Positions 34,386-43,550 are shown, counted from the first letter of the stretch. The stretch: 64,000 bases of DNA from Thalassobellus sediminis (GCF_044386045.1 NZ_JBISCD010000040.1:434001-498000), one strand, 5' to 3'. Notes: generated from the sequence alone by a model not told the origin. Made by a program: numbers and translations.

Positions 34386-34916
34386 TTATGGGTTTACAAT
34401 ATTATACCATCTTAAGTTTAATTTTTCTTGTTCAAAATAAAAATCTTCTAGATATTTCAATCCAATTTTTATTAAGGCGTTGTGAGATGCTTCATTTCCT
34501 ATTTGGGTAGTAGCATATAGCACTGGAAGTTTTAATACATTAAAAGCATAGTCAACAGAAGCCTTACCTGATTCTGTTGCATAGCCTTTACCCCAATAAC
34601 GTTTAATAAACCTATAACCTAAATCATAATATTTGGTAAAACCATTCATATTATATTCTGTATTAAGCCTAATTCCAGACCAACCAATAAATTCTCCGGT
34701 AGATTTTTCTATAGCAGCCCAACGTCCAATACCCCTTTCTTTATATTGATTAATTACAGATTCTATAATTTTTTGTGATTCTTCAATTTTTTTAACTGGC
34801 TTATTCCCTAAATATTTATGAACTTCAGGATCGGAATCTAATTCAAACATATCTTCTAAATCAGTAATCTGTAGCTCTCTTAAAATCAAACGCTCAGTTT
34901 CTAAATAAAATTTCAT
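34386..34916 (-). CDS. GNAT-family N-acetyltransferase (RimJ/RimL type)
   Basis: The 176-residue product has the GNAT fold markers: LETERLILRELQITDLED at the N-terminus (typical RimJ/RimL-like start), WAAIEKSTGEFIGWSGIRL, the acetyl-CoA loop GYRFIKRYWGKGYATESG and YATTQIGNEASHNALIKIGL near the end. It should transfer an acetyl group to an amine, possibly a protein N-terminus or small molecule; the acceptor is unknown. It is 5 nt downstream of the HNH gene and could be co-transcribed with it. Confidence 0.88.
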   Translation of the reverse strand: MKFYLETERLILRELQITDLEDMFELDSDPEVHKYLGNKPVKKIEESQKIIESVINQYKERGIGRWAAIEKSTGEFIGWSGIRLNTEYNMNGFTKYYDLGYRFIKRYWGKGYATESGKASVDYAFNVLKLPVLYATTQIGNEASHNALIKIGLKYLEDFYFEQEKLNLRWYNIVNP

Positions 34917-34921
34917 AGCTT

Positions 34922-35482
34922 TTAATAATCTGTTATATCACCCCAATTCTCTCCAGATTTTATTCTATATAACTGCATTTCAGAAATTCCAAATTGTTTT
35001 GCAATAAGTCGCATTCTGGTTTTTCGGTTTGGATCGAAAAGTTTTCGCTTTATCATTTTCACTTTCCCTATGGATAGTTTTGCATTTAAACGTTTCTTTT
35101 TTCGTTTTATTTTTCCTTCAATAACTAAAGGGTTATTTTGATTATGTTTTATCATTTCCTCACGAGTAGCCCATCCTAAATTTTCAGCCAAATTATTTAA
35201 TTTATCATGGTCTTTATGAATTACAAATCTTTTATTGTCAATGTTTTGAATAAAACATTCGGCTACAATTTTATGTACATATACTAAATGAATAGTCTTA
35301 TTTTTTCTAATAGCTGAAAAAGCTTCATATCCATTAATATTTGTCAGTTTAAAATTAAGCTTACGTTTAGCATGCTTCTCACTATAAACCCTACCTATAT
35401 TTGAAATGTGATAACACTCTTTAGGTAACCAGTCTTCTTTTTGTACAACACACCATTCTTCATTTTTTAATTTAGTTAACAT
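34922..35482 (-). CDS. Free-standing NUMOD4/HNH-type endonuclease domain protein
   Basis: The 186-residue product has an N-terminal NUMOD4-like DNA-recognition motif (about 8-40: EEWCVVQKEDWLP to YHISNIGRVYSE) and an HNH-3 nuclease motif (VHKIVAECFI, IHKDHDKLNNLAENLGWAT, with the metal and NN residues present). The C-terminal part (about 128-180) looks like a helix-turn-helix (RMRLIAKQFGISEMQLYRIKSG). The layout is that of homing endonucleases from introns or phages, but no intron or intein is nearby. It may be a domesticated or cellular version. It faces the ssb gene across a spacer with an inverted repeat. Confidence 0.78.
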   Translation of the reverse strand: MLTKLKNEEWCVVQKEDWLPKECYHISNIGRVYSEKHAKRKLNFKLTNINGYEAFSAIRKNKTIHLVYVHKIVAECFIQNIDNKRFVIHKDHDKLNNLAENLGWATREEMIKHNQNNPLVIEGKIKRKKKRLNAKLSIGKVKMIKRKLFDPNRKTRMRLIAKQFGISEMQLYRIKSGENWGDITDY

Positions 35483-35544
35483 AATTTTAGTTTTTGAGAG
35501 AGCTCGAAATTTACAATATTTTTTATCCGTTTACAAACGACTAC

Positions 35545-35572
35545 AAATACTTACAAACGCAAGTAAGTATTT
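35545..35572. promoter_or_regulatory. Inverted repeat between the HNH gene and ssb
   Basis: AAATACTTAC (35545-35554) and GTAAGTATTT (35563-35572) form a perfect 10-bp inverted repeat with an 8-nt spacer. The neighbouring sequence also has TTACAAACG twice (near 35531 and 35551). It looks like an operator shared by the two divergent genes. Confidence 0.55.
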
Positions 35573-35601
35573 ATGTACCGAATAATATTTGTACCCTAGC
35601 G

Positions 35602-35609
35602 CATCTTTG
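35602..35609 (+). promoter_or_regulatory. -7-like element of ssb
   Basis: CATCTTTG differs from TAnnTTTG only in the first base and lies 59 nt before the ATG, downstream of the inverted repeat. Confidence 0.4.
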
Positions 35610-35667
35610 CAGTGTCGAAACATAAGAACTCGATAGTATTAACTGTTTAACGATTAAATATAAAATT

Positions 35668-36000
35668 ATGAGCACACTTAGAAACAAAGTACAGTTGATT
35701 GGTAACTTAGGAAACGATCCAGAAATCATCAATCTAGAATCAGGAAAAACATTAGCAAAATTTAATATTGCAACTAACGAAAGTTACACCAATAATAAAG
35801 GTGAAAAAATTACAGATACACAATGGCATAATGTTGTTGCTTGGGGAAAAACAGCAGAGATAATTGAAAAGTATGTTACCAAAGGAAAAGAAATTGCTAT
35901 TGAAGGAAAACTAACATCGAGAAGTTATGATGATAAAGAGGGTAATAAACGTTTTATTACAGAAGTAGTATGTAACGAACTTTTAATGTTAGGAAAATAA
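35668..36000 (+). CDS. ssb: Short single-stranded DNA-binding protein without acidic tail
   Basis: The 110-residue product is a bare SSB OB-fold (LRNKVQLIGNLGNDPEI, AKFNIATNESYTNNKGEK, TQWHNVVAWGKTAEIIEKYV, GKEIAIEGKLTSRSYDDKEG, with conserved aromatic contacts). It ends at CNELLMLGK and has no glycine-rich linker and no acidic DDDIPF-type tip, which in replication SSBs recruits partner proteins. It is therefore probably a second, specialised SSB (recombination, competence or plasmid type), with the main SSB elsewhere. It has a long leader, an inverted repeat upstream and a strong terminator downstream. Confidence 0.92.
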   Translation: MSTLRNKVQLIGNLGNDPEIINLESGKTLAKFNIATNESYTNNKGEKITDTQWHNVVAWGKTAEIIEKYVTKGKEIAIEGKLTSRSYDDKEGNKRFITEVVCNELLMLGK

Positions 36001-36023
36001 ACACTTAACCTATTATAGTTTTT

Positions 36024-36063
36024 AAACGAGACTTTATTTAAAAATTAGTCTCGTTTATTTTTT
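36024..36063 (+). terminator. Terminator of ssb
   Basis: AAACGAGACT (36024-36033) pairs perfectly with AGTCTCGTTT (36047-36056), followed by a T-rich run. It overlaps the 3' end of nadB on the other strand. Confidence 0.85.
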
Positions 36064-37611
36064 AACATTATCAACATTGTAATAACCGCCTTTATTTTCA
36101 GTTCTATCTAAAGACTGTCTAATAATTAAATGCGCAACATTCACCATATTTCTTAACTCACAAAGCGATGTTGTTATTTTAGATTCTTTATATAAATCTT
36201 CAACTTCATTATAAATTAAATCTAAATGTTTTATGGCACGTTTTAAACGCTTATTACTTCTTACTATACCAACATAATTTCGCATTAAAGCTTGTAATTG
36301 CTTAAGGTTATGCTGAATTAAAATATGTTCTTCAGGTATAATTGTGCCTTCATCATTCCAATCGGGGATTGTTACATCTACAATTGACTCTTCATGTTTA
36401 GTATGATATTTAAAAATATTATGCGCATAAACCAAAGCTTCCAATAATGAATTAGATGCTAATCTGTTTGCACCATGTAAGCCTGTTCTAGAACATTCGC
36501 CACAAGCAAATAAATTTGCAATAGTTGTTTTTCCTTTTTTATTCACTTTAATACCACCACATAAATAATGAGATGCAGGAATTACAGGGATCCAATCGGT
36601 CTTAATATCAATATGATGTTCTAAACACTTATTATAGATATTTGGAAAATGCTTAACAAAAGCATTCATATCTAAATGTGTACAATCTAGATACACATGA
36701 GATTCTCCCGATTTTTTTAATTCACTATCAATACTTTGAGATACAATATCTCTAGATGCTAATTCTGCACGCTCATCATAATTAGGCATAAAACGGTAAC
36801 CATCTTTATTTCTAAGATAGGCTCCAAAACCTCTAACAGCTTCTGAAATTAAAAAAGAAGATTCTCCTTTTTCCTCATATAATGCCGTAGGGTGAAATTG
36901 AACAAACTCCATATCTTTAATACGTGCTTTTGCTCTATAAGCCATGGCAATACCATCGCCAGTTGCAATTAGAGGATTTGTAGTATGTCCATACACACAA
37001 CCAATACCTCCAGAAGCTAACAGCGTACTATTCGCTTTTATGGTAAAAATATCACCTGTTTTTTGGTCGAAAACATAAGCTCCAAAACATTTCAAGTTTT
37101 CTTCTTCAAGATCTTTTATATGGTGATTTGTAACTAAATCTATAGCAAAATGATGTGGTAAAATAGTTATATTTGTTAATTGATGTGCCCGTTTAAGTAA
37201 AGCACGTTCAATTTCAAAACCTGTAATATCTTTATGATGTAACACGCGATATTCTGAATGTCCTCCTTCTTTCCCTAAATCGAATTCTCCACTTGCATCT
37301 ACATCAAAATTTGCCCCCCAAAGCATTAACTCTTCTAGTCTAGCAGGACCTTCCTCTATAACCTTTTTTACAACAGATTCATTACACAACCCATCGCCTG
37401 CTTTTAATGTATCTTTTATATGTTTTTTAAAAGAGTCGTTTTCTTTATCTAAAACAACGGCAACGCCTCCTTGTGCATATTTAGTGTTAGATTCATCTTC
37501 ACTTGCCTTGGTAACTATAACAACCCTTCTGTCAGGGAATTTTTCAGCTATTTTAACCGAAAATGTTAAACCAGCAATTCCAGAACCAATTACTAAATAG
37601 TTTGTTGTCAT
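36055..37611 (-). CDS. nadB: L-aspartate oxidase
   Basis: The 518-residue flavoprotein oxidises aspartate to iminoaspartate, the first step of NAD synthesis. It has the FAD motif VIGSGIAGLTFSVKIAE, the NTKYAQGGVAVVL segment, EGGHSEYRVLHHKDITG (substrate loop), and ATGDGIAMAYRAKARIKDMEFVQFHPTAL, as in succinate dehydrogenase-type flavoproteins. FACGECSRTGLHGANRLASNSLLEALVYA near residue 365 is the second FAD-contacting region. It follows nadA by 6 nt on the same strand, so the two enzymes of quinolinate synthesis form an operon. Confidence 0.96.
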   Translation of the reverse strand: MTTNYLVIGSGIAGLTFSVKIAEKFPDRRVVIVTKASEDESNTKYAQGGVAVVLDKENDSFKKHIKDTLKAGDGLCNESVVKKVIEEGPARLEELMLWGANFDVDASGEFDLGKEGGHSEYRVLHHKDITGFEIERALLKRAHQLTNITILPHHFAIDLVTNHHIKDLEEENLKCFGAYVFDQKTGDIFTIKANSTLLASGGIGCVYGHTTNPLIATGDGIAMAYRAKARIKDMEFVQFHPTALYEEKGESSFLISEAVRGFGAYLRNKDGYRFMPNYDERAELASRDIVSQSIDSELKKSGESHVYLDCTHLDMNAFVKHFPNIYNKCLEHHIDIKTDWIPVIPASHYLCGGIKVNKKGKTTIANLFACGECSRTGLHGANRLASNSLLEALVYAHNIFKYHTKHEESIVDVTIPDWNDEGTIIPEEHILIQHNLKQLQALMRNYVGIVRSNKRLKRAIKHLDLIYNEVEDLYKESKITTSLCELRNMVNVAHLIIRQSLDRTENKGGYYNVDNVKK

Positions 37612-37617
37612 TATTGT

Positions 37618-38544
37618 TTATTTAGAAAGCTCTAACATACGTTCAATTGGTAATAAAGCTCGTTCTCGTATTTCTTGAGGAACATCAATTTGTGGCGACT
37701 CGTTAAGTAAACAATCATATAGTTTTTGAAGTGTATTCATTTTCATAAAATGACACTCACTACAAGCACAAGTATTATCTTCTTTAGCAGGTGCAGGAAT
37801 AAGCTCTGTATTTGGCATTTCTTGTTGCATTTTGTGCAAAATACCGGCTTCGGTAGCTACAATAAATTTTTGATCTTGATGATCCTTCACATAATTTATC
37901 ATCCCAGAAGTAGAACCAATATACGTTGCTGTATTTAATATATGTTCTTCAGATTCTGGATGTGCTATAATTTTATAATCAGGATATTTTTTATGTAACT
38001 CAATTAATTTATCCATAGAAAAAGCCTCATGTACAATACAACTACCGTCCCATAAAAGCATATCTCTACCTGTTTCCTTAATTATATAAGCGCCTAAATT
38101 TTTATCTGGCGCAAAAATAATAGGTGTTTCTTTTGGAATAGATTCTACTATTTTTAAAGCATTTGAAGACGTACAAACAATATCACTTAAGGCCTTAATT
38201 TCTGCCGAACAATTTACATAAGTAATAACCACATGATCTGGATGTGATTTGGTAAATTTTTCAAAAGCATCTGGTGGACAAGAATCTGCCAACGAACAAC
38301 CTGCATTTAAATCTGGTAAAACAACTGTTTTATCTGGACTTAAAATTTTAGCGGTCTCTGCCATAAAATGAACACCTGCAAACACAATCATATCGGCATC
38401 AGTTTCAGCTGCCTTTTGCGACAAACCTAAACTATCACCTACATAATCTGCAATATCTTGTATTTCAGCAACCTGATAATAATGCGCTAGAATTACAGCA
38501 TTCTTTTCTTCCTTAAGTCGTTTAATTTCTTTTACTAAATCCAT
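37618..38544 (-). CDS. nadA: Quinolinate synthase
   Basis: The 308-residue product condenses iminoaspartate with dihydroxyacetone phosphate to quinolinate. The three 4Fe-4S cysteines are in AGCSLADSCPP, DIVCTSSNA and NTCACSECHFMKMN, within the family's usual context (HYYQVAEIQDIADYVGDS, FAPDKNLGAYI, AHPESEEH). It is first in the nadA-nadB operon. A long inverted repeat lies 1 nt upstream of the start codon and may be the operon's operator. Confidence 0.96.
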   Translation of the reverse strand: MDLVKEIKRLKEEKNAVILAHYYQVAEIQDIADYVGDSLGLSQKAAETDADMIVFAGVHFMAETAKILSPDKTVVLPDLNAGCSLADSCPPDAFEKFTKSHPDHVVITYVNCSAEIKALSDIVCTSSNALKIVESIPKETPIIFAPDKNLGAYIIKETGRDMLLWDGSCIVHEAFSMDKLIELHKKYPDYKIIAHPESEEHILNTATYIGSTSGMINYVKDHQDQKFIVATEAGILHKMQQEMPNTELIPAPAKEDNTCACSECHFMKMNTLQKLYDCLLNESPQIDVPQEIRERALLPIERMLELSK

Positions 38545-38545
38545 C

Positions 38546-38574
38546 CTTAATTAAAATAAATAGTTTTAATTAAG
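38546..38574 (-). promoter_or_regulatory. Inverted repeat at the nadA start, candidate operator
   Basis: CTTAATTAAAA (38546-38556) and TTTTAATTAAG (38564-38574) form a perfect 11-bp inverted repeat with a 7-nt spacer, directly before the nadA ATG (38542-38544). NAD-synthesis operons are often repressed by NrtR or similar regulators; which one acts here cannot be told. Confidence 0.55.
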
Positions 38575-38769
38575 TAAAACCAATAGTTATGCCAAGGCTT
38601 TACTTTTTACAAATATCTTAATTAAAATTATAACGAATTAAGTTTACCTCAAAAAATAAGGCAGAATTGAAGAGATATTAGCTTTTTAGCAATTATTTAA
38701 ATTCTCATTAAACAAATACTTATTTAATTACTAAAACTAAAACTCTAATTTTTAAAACTAAAATTTAAA

Positions 38770-40599
38770 CTAGGCTAAAACTTTAGATTTTTGATTGTTA
38801 ATTGACAAGTTTTCAATTTCTAAAGCTATTAGCTTTAATATTTCTTCTCCTTTATCTAATTCATTTAAAACTTCATCTTTTATGTCATGAAATGTGTTTT
38901 TTAAGTCGTTAAATAACGATTTATAATACCCCAGACCTTCATTCATGTTACGAGTAAATGTTTTAAAATACTTCTCTTCTTTCTTAGTTAAGTCTGTACT
39001 TACTTCTTCTAATTTGTTTTTCAAATAATCAATATAAATATAAAGCTCTTTAATAAATATATTAGGACGATCTGTTCTAGAAATCATATTATCCCTTCCA
39101 TAAATATGATCGGTCATATTTTTTAAACTCATTAATTTAGAATAATATGCCATATTTGGACCTGGGCAAATAGACACCCCTGTTCCTAATCCTTTTGTTT
39201 CTATATTATAAGCCAATAAAGCAGACGTGCCTAAACCAACACATGTACAAGATTTTTCGACTATTTTATTAAATTTTATTTGATAATCTGCTTCTGATAA
39301 ACCTTCATTATCTAGCTCCATTATTTTTGAATATTGGTATTCTCTTGACGCTATACAAATGCCTTTGTCGTTAAATTCTTTGTTTAGTGACACAAACTTT
39401 TTAGGACAAGAACTCCCTGGTCTCCCTTTATTTATTAAGGCTTCTTTTTCTAAATCTTTTGTATTTGCTCTAAGGTTATTAAACGGAATTCCTAAAGGAG
39501 AAATATCACTTAAATACAAATCGTCTTCCTTGGCATCAATTAAATTATCTATAGTTTTTTCATCAACAGTTGTAGCTTCTGGAACTAATAAAAAAGGCGT
39601 TCCCCAACCTACGGCATCTAAATTATATTCATCAATTAAAAACTCTTGCTCTTCATGCGTACCAATACCTCCTTGAGACGTAATATCTATTTTTAACGGT
39701 GTTTTAGAAATAATACGTCCTTGATTTTCTAATTCTTGATTCAATAATGTTTCAATAGACGCTCTTAACTCTTCTCTTTTTTCTTTAAATTCTGCTAAAA
39801 CAGGCCCTAATAAATAACCGTCTGTTGCAAAAGCATGACCACCACAGTTAAGTCCAGATTCTATTCTGTATTCTGAAACCCACAATCCTTTTTTAGCTAA
39901 AAACTTACCTTGAATTAACGCCGATCTATAATCGCTTACTTTTAAAATAATTTTCTTTTTAAAAGTTCCATCTTCGGTTGGATAAAAATCATCAAACTGC
40001 CCCATATAAGCATACAGTCTAGGATTCATTCCTGCAGATAATACTACCGAAGCATTTAATTTGCTATTTGCAAAACCTCTTAAAGCAGCATGAGCATCAT
40101 TATATTCTGAAGGTAATTGTTCGTTTTTAATATAGTTGTCCTTATCAACCTTAGTCATGATATTAACATCTATGCTTCCTTTTACTAAGTTTTTAGACGC
40201 CCAACTTTTAATTTCATTAACATTAAATCCTGTTTCTGTTAATTTTTTAAACTCTGCTTTTATTGATGAGTTTGAAGGCAACATATTTATATAAGCCTTC
40301 ATATCATCACTCTTTTCAAGTGTTATATTTTTTAACGCTTCAAACTTTTTATCAACAGCATCGTTTATCAAGTTTAAATAAGAAGTGATTCTTTTCGCTC
40401 TAAAATCGTCTACTTTATCTGTGATTTCGCTATAAGGAATCTCAAATTTCTCACTATACATTTTTCTTAATTTCTCTATAAGAATATCATCTACCAAAGA
40501 AATAACAGAATCTATACCATATTGAGCCACCTTTAAAGGAGAATCTATTGTGAATCCAATTCCCATTACTGGAATATGAAATGAATGTGCTTTTTTCAT
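38770..40599 (-). CDS. Conserved unrecognised protein with TIM-barrel-like and multi-cysteine features
   Basis: ATG 40599 (MKKAHSFHIPV) gives 609 residues; the longer frame begins with a TTG. I recall near-identical N-termini in many Bacteroidota proteins labelled hypothetical. The N-terminus (IPVMGIGFTIDSPLKVAQYG, 9-28) and the phrases TSQGGIGTHEEQEFLIDEYN (308-327) and AVGWGTPFLLVPEAT (329-343) resemble FMN-dependent TIM-barrel enzymes such as nitronate monooxygenase or glutamate synthase. Six cysteines (252, 398, 415, 451, 453 and 478), five of them within 81 residues, could hold an Fe-S cluster. The C-terminal 110 residues are helical. It is soluble, has no signal peptide, and lies divergent from ppc. 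No reaction is assigned. Confidence 0.75.
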   Translation of the reverse strand: MKKAHSFHIPVMGIGFTIDSPLKVAQYGIDSVISLVDDILIEKLRKMYSEKFEIPYSEITDKVDDFRAKRITSYLNLINDAVDKKFEALKNITLEKSDDMKAYINMLPSNSSIKAEFKKLTETGFNVNEIKSWASKNLVKGSIDVNIMTKVDKDNYIKNEQLPSEYNDAHAALRGFANSKLNASVVLSAGMNPRLYAYMGQFDDFYPTEDGTFKKKIILKVSDYRSALIQGKFLAKKGLWVSEYRIESGLNCGGHAFATDGYLLGPVLAEFKEKREELRASIETLLNQELENQGRIISKTPLKIDITSQGGIGTHEEQEFLIDEYNLDAVGWGTPFLLVPEATTVDEKTIDNLIDAKEDDLYLSDISPLGIPFNNLRANTKDLEKEALINKGRPGSSCPKKFVSLNKEFNDKGICIASREYQYSKIMELDNEGLSEADYQIKFNKIVEKSCTCVGLGTSALLAYNIETKGLGTGVSICPGPNMAYYSKLMSLKNMTDHIYGRDNMISRTDRPNIFIKELYIYIDYLKNKLEEVSTDLTKKEEKYFKTFTRNMNEGLGYYKSLFNDLKNTFHDIKDEVLNELDKGEEILKLIALEIENLSINNQKSKVLA

Positions 40600-40935
40600 G
40601 TGTTTATGTTTATTGTTTATCAATTATCACATGTAACATCCATAATAATTATGGGTGTTTCATCTATATATGTTTTTAATATAATAATCTGTAAAAGTAT
40701 GCTGTTCTTTTACCTAGAAATATGATATATATCATAGTCTCTTATAAGCAGTTTCTTAAAAAAGACTATTTAAATAGGGTTATTCATTAGAAAGATATGG
40801 TGATAGCTCCTGTTTTTTTTAATTATTCTTAACTAGAATTCATCAAACAACAAAAATTGATAAAACTTTAGCAAGACCATGATCCTTAACTTTAGCTTTA
40901 CTATTTTTATGACTAATTTTCAATAGAACGATACC
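40600..40935. other. Divergent spacer between the unrecognised protein gene and ppc
   Basis: The 336-nt AT-rich spacer holds the FNR-like palindrome at 40721-40736, a CCATAAT/ATTATGG inverted repeat at 40640-40654 in the leader of the minus-strand gene, and a possible minus-strand -7 element TACTTTTA at 40692-40699. I could not settle on a promoter for ppc. Confidence 0.45.
40721..40736. promoter_or_regulatory. 16-bp perfect palindrome, FNR/CRP-like site
   Basis: TATGATATATATCATA is its own reverse complement and contains TGAT-N4-ATCA, the core of FNR/CRP-family sites (TTGAT-N4-ATCAA). Its centre is about 40 nt upstream of the predicted start (near 40688) of the minus-strand gene, close to the class II activator position. 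Confidence 0.5.
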
Positions 40936-43527
40936 ATGTCAGTAGAGCCGAAATTAACACGATTCAAACAAAGCGTTTTGTCTAAATATCAAATATACAA
41001 CAGTATATTTATGACACTACCTTTTGATACTATAACAAAAACAGGAGTTCTTCTTCCTTTATTTCATGAAACCTGTGAAAAAGGGTTTAAAAACGGAGAC
41101 GACCCAACCACTATTGTTGATACTTTTTTCAAGAAATACCAAGGAAGACGTTCTAAAGAAAGTCAAATAAATCTATTATTTAGATTTATACAATATATAG
41201 AACGACAAGTTGTATTATTTGACGCCGTTGAAGATGCTGCTTTCCCAGTTGTAAATAATATGGAAGGTATTGGCACTTTAAGAAATCTTAAAGAAACGGC
41301 TACTTCTGAAAACAAATTAGAAGAATTAAAAAACTATTTAGAAGAATTTAAAGTTCGTATTGTTTTAACAGCGCATCCAACACAATTTTATCCAGGAACT
41401 GTACTTGGTATTATTACCGATTTAACAGCCGCTATTAAAAACAATGACCTATCTGGTATTAATGATTTGTTTGCTCAATTAGGAAAAACACCTTTCTTTA
41501 AACACAAAAAGCCAACACCTTATGATGAAGCAAAAAGCTTAATATGGTATTTAGAAAATGTGTTTTATCATTCTTTTGGAGAAATTTACAATTATATTCA
41601 ACAGAATATTTACGACGATGGTAAAAAACACAATGAAATAATTAATATTGGCTTTTGGCCTGGTGGTGACCGAGATGGAAACCCTTTTGTAAAACCAGAC
41701 ACCACATTAAAAGTTGCTAATAAGCTAAAACAAGCTATATTAAAAAAATACTATTCAGATCTTAAAAAATTAAGACGTAAACTAACCTTTAGAGGCGTTG
41801 AAAATCGTATTATTCGTTTAGAAACTATCATGTATAACTATAGCGTAAATTTAAACGCTTCTGAAACCATTACAGCTAAAGAGCTTCTTACAGAATTATT
41901 GAGTATTAGAAACCTTATTATAGAAAAACACCAATCTTTGTATGTAAGTGAAATAAATAACTTAATAAATAGAATTCACCTGTTTGGCTTTAATTTTGCA
42001 ACTTTAGATATTCGTCAAGATAGTAGAATACACCATGGTGTATTTACAACTGTTATTAATAATTTAATTGAAAATGGACACGAATCGTTCCCTAAAAATT
42101 ATCATGATTTATCCGATAAGGAGCAAGTGAAAATTTTATCAGAAGTAAAAACAGACTCACTAATAGATGTTGATGTTTTTGAAGATGAAATGACTCATAA
42201 TACTTTAAAAACTATTAAAGTTATTAAAGACATACAAGAATCTAATGGTGAACGAGGTGCTAATAGATACATTATTAGTAACAACCAAACAGCTCTTAAT
42301 GTGATGCAACTTTTTGCGATGCTAAAACTAACAGCATTTCAAGAAGATTTAACAGTAGACGTAGCACCGCTTTTTGAAACAATTCCAGATTTAGAAAATG
42401 CACCAGATGTTATGGAACAACTATATACTAACCCTGCATATAGAGCACATCTTGAACGTCGTGGCAACAAACAAACTATTATGCTTGGTTTCTCTGACGG
42501 AACAAAAGACGGTGGTTATTTAATGGCAAATTGGGGAATTTATAAAGCCAAAGAACTGCTTACTGAAATGTCTAGAAAATACGACATTACTGCCATATTC
42601 TTTGACGGGCGCGGTGGACCTCCTGCTCGTGGAGGAGGAAAAACACACCAATTTTATTCTTCTTTAGGACCAACTATTGAAGACAAAGAAGTACAGCTTA
42701 CTATACAAGGACAAACCATTAGTTCTAATTTCGGAACTTTAGATTCGTCGCAATACAACTTAGAACAACTTATTAGTTCTGGTATGTCTAACCGTATTGG
42801 AAAAGACAAACATTTAATGTCTAAAGAAGACAAAGCTGTTATGACTGATTTAGCTGAAACAAGCTATGAAGCATACAAAAACTTCAAAAAGCATGAGATG
42901 TTTATTCCTTACTTAGAAAGAATGAGTACTTTAAAGTTTTATGCAAAGACCAATATTGGTAGTAGACCATCTAAAAGAGGAACTTCTGATAAATTAATAT
43001 TTTCAGATTTAAGAGCTATTCCTTTTGTAGGGTCTTGGAGTCAGTTAAAACAAAACGTTCCTGGATTTTACGGTGTTGGTACAGCTCTAAAGAAATATGA
43101 AGAAAAAGGAGAATTTTATAAAGTAGAACAACTTTACAAAAACTCTAAATTCTTTAAAACACTTTTAGAAAATAGTATGATGTCTTTAACCAAATCGTTT
43201 TTCGATTTAACTAAATATATGTCTAAAGACGAAGAATTTGGTGATTTCTGGAAGATTATTTACGCAGAGTACAATACCACAAAATCGCTTTTACTTAAAC
43301 TTACAGGCTACAAAGAACTTATGGAAAATGAGCCTTCTGGAAAAGCATCTATTGAAGTAAGAGAATCTATAGTTTTACCATTACTTACAATACAACAATA
43401 TGCTCTTAAAAAGATTCAAGAGCTTATGAAAGAAGACGTAAAAGACGAAGAACAATTAAAAATATATGAAAAAATTGTAACACGTTCTTTATTTGGAAAT
43501 ATTAATGCGAGTAGAAATTCTGCTTAA
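40936..43527 (+). CDS. ppc: Phosphoenolpyruvate carboxylase
   Basis: The 863-residue enzyme adds bicarbonate to PEP to form oxaloacetate, replenishing the TCA cycle. The catalytic His lies in VLTAHPTQFYPG, the PEP/bicarbonate region in NIGFWPGGDRDGNPF, and the C-terminal active-site loop in FFDGRGGPPARGGGKTHQF. TLDIRQDSRIHHG and SDGTKDGGYLMANWG also match. The GRGG-PPARGGG loop replaces the more common GRGGxxGRGGxP and seems typical of a Bacteroidota subgroup. It stands alone and ends in a good terminator. It supplies oxaloacetate for the aspartate and glutamate pathways also encoded in the window. Confidence 0.95.
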   Translation: MSVEPKLTRFKQSVLSKYQIYNSIFMTLPFDTITKTGVLLPLFHETCEKGFKNGDDPTTIVDTFFKKYQGRRSKESQINLLFRFIQYIERQVVLFDAVEDAAFPVVNNMEGIGTLRNLKETATSENKLEELKNYLEEFKVRIVLTAHPTQFYPGTVLGIITDLTAAIKNNDLSGINDLFAQLGKTPFFKHKKPTPYDEAKSLIWYLENVFYHSFGEIYNYIQQNIYDDGKKHNEIINIGFWPGGDRDGNPFVKPDTTLKVANKLKQAILKKYYSDLKKLRRKLTFRGVENRIIRLETIMYNYSVNLNASETITAKELLTELLSIRNLIIEKHQSLYVSEINNLINRIHLFGFNFATLDIRQDSRIHHGVFTTVINNLIENGHESFPKNYHDLSDKEQVKILSEVKTDSLIDVDVFEDEMTHNTLKTIKVIKDIQESNGERGANRYIISNNQTALNVMQLFAMLKLTAFQEDLTVDVAPLFETIPDLENAPDVMEQLYTNPAYRAHLERRGNKQTIMLGFSDGTKDGGYLMANWGIYKAKELLTEMSRKYDITAIFFDGRGGPPARGGGKTHQFYSSLGPTIEDKEVQLTIQGQTISSNFGTLDSSQYNLEQLISSGMSNRIGKDKHLMSKEDKAVMTDLAETSYEAYKNFKKHEMFIPYLERMSTLKFYAKTNIGSRPSKRGTSDKLIFSDLRAIPFVGSWSQLKQNVPGFYGVGTALKKYEEKGEFYKVEQLYKNSKFFKTLLENSMMSLTKSFFDLTKYMSKDEEFGDFWKIIYAEYNTTKSLLLKLTGYKELMENEPSGKASIEVRESIVLPLLTIQQYALKKIQELMKEDVKDEEQLKIYEKIVTRSLFGNINASRNSA

Positions 43528-43550
43528 TTAATATTTAAAATATTTATATA

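Noticed and set aside
34922..35482. HNH gene as part of an intron or prophage
   Set aside because: No split host gene, intron structure, integrase or phage gene is present around it.
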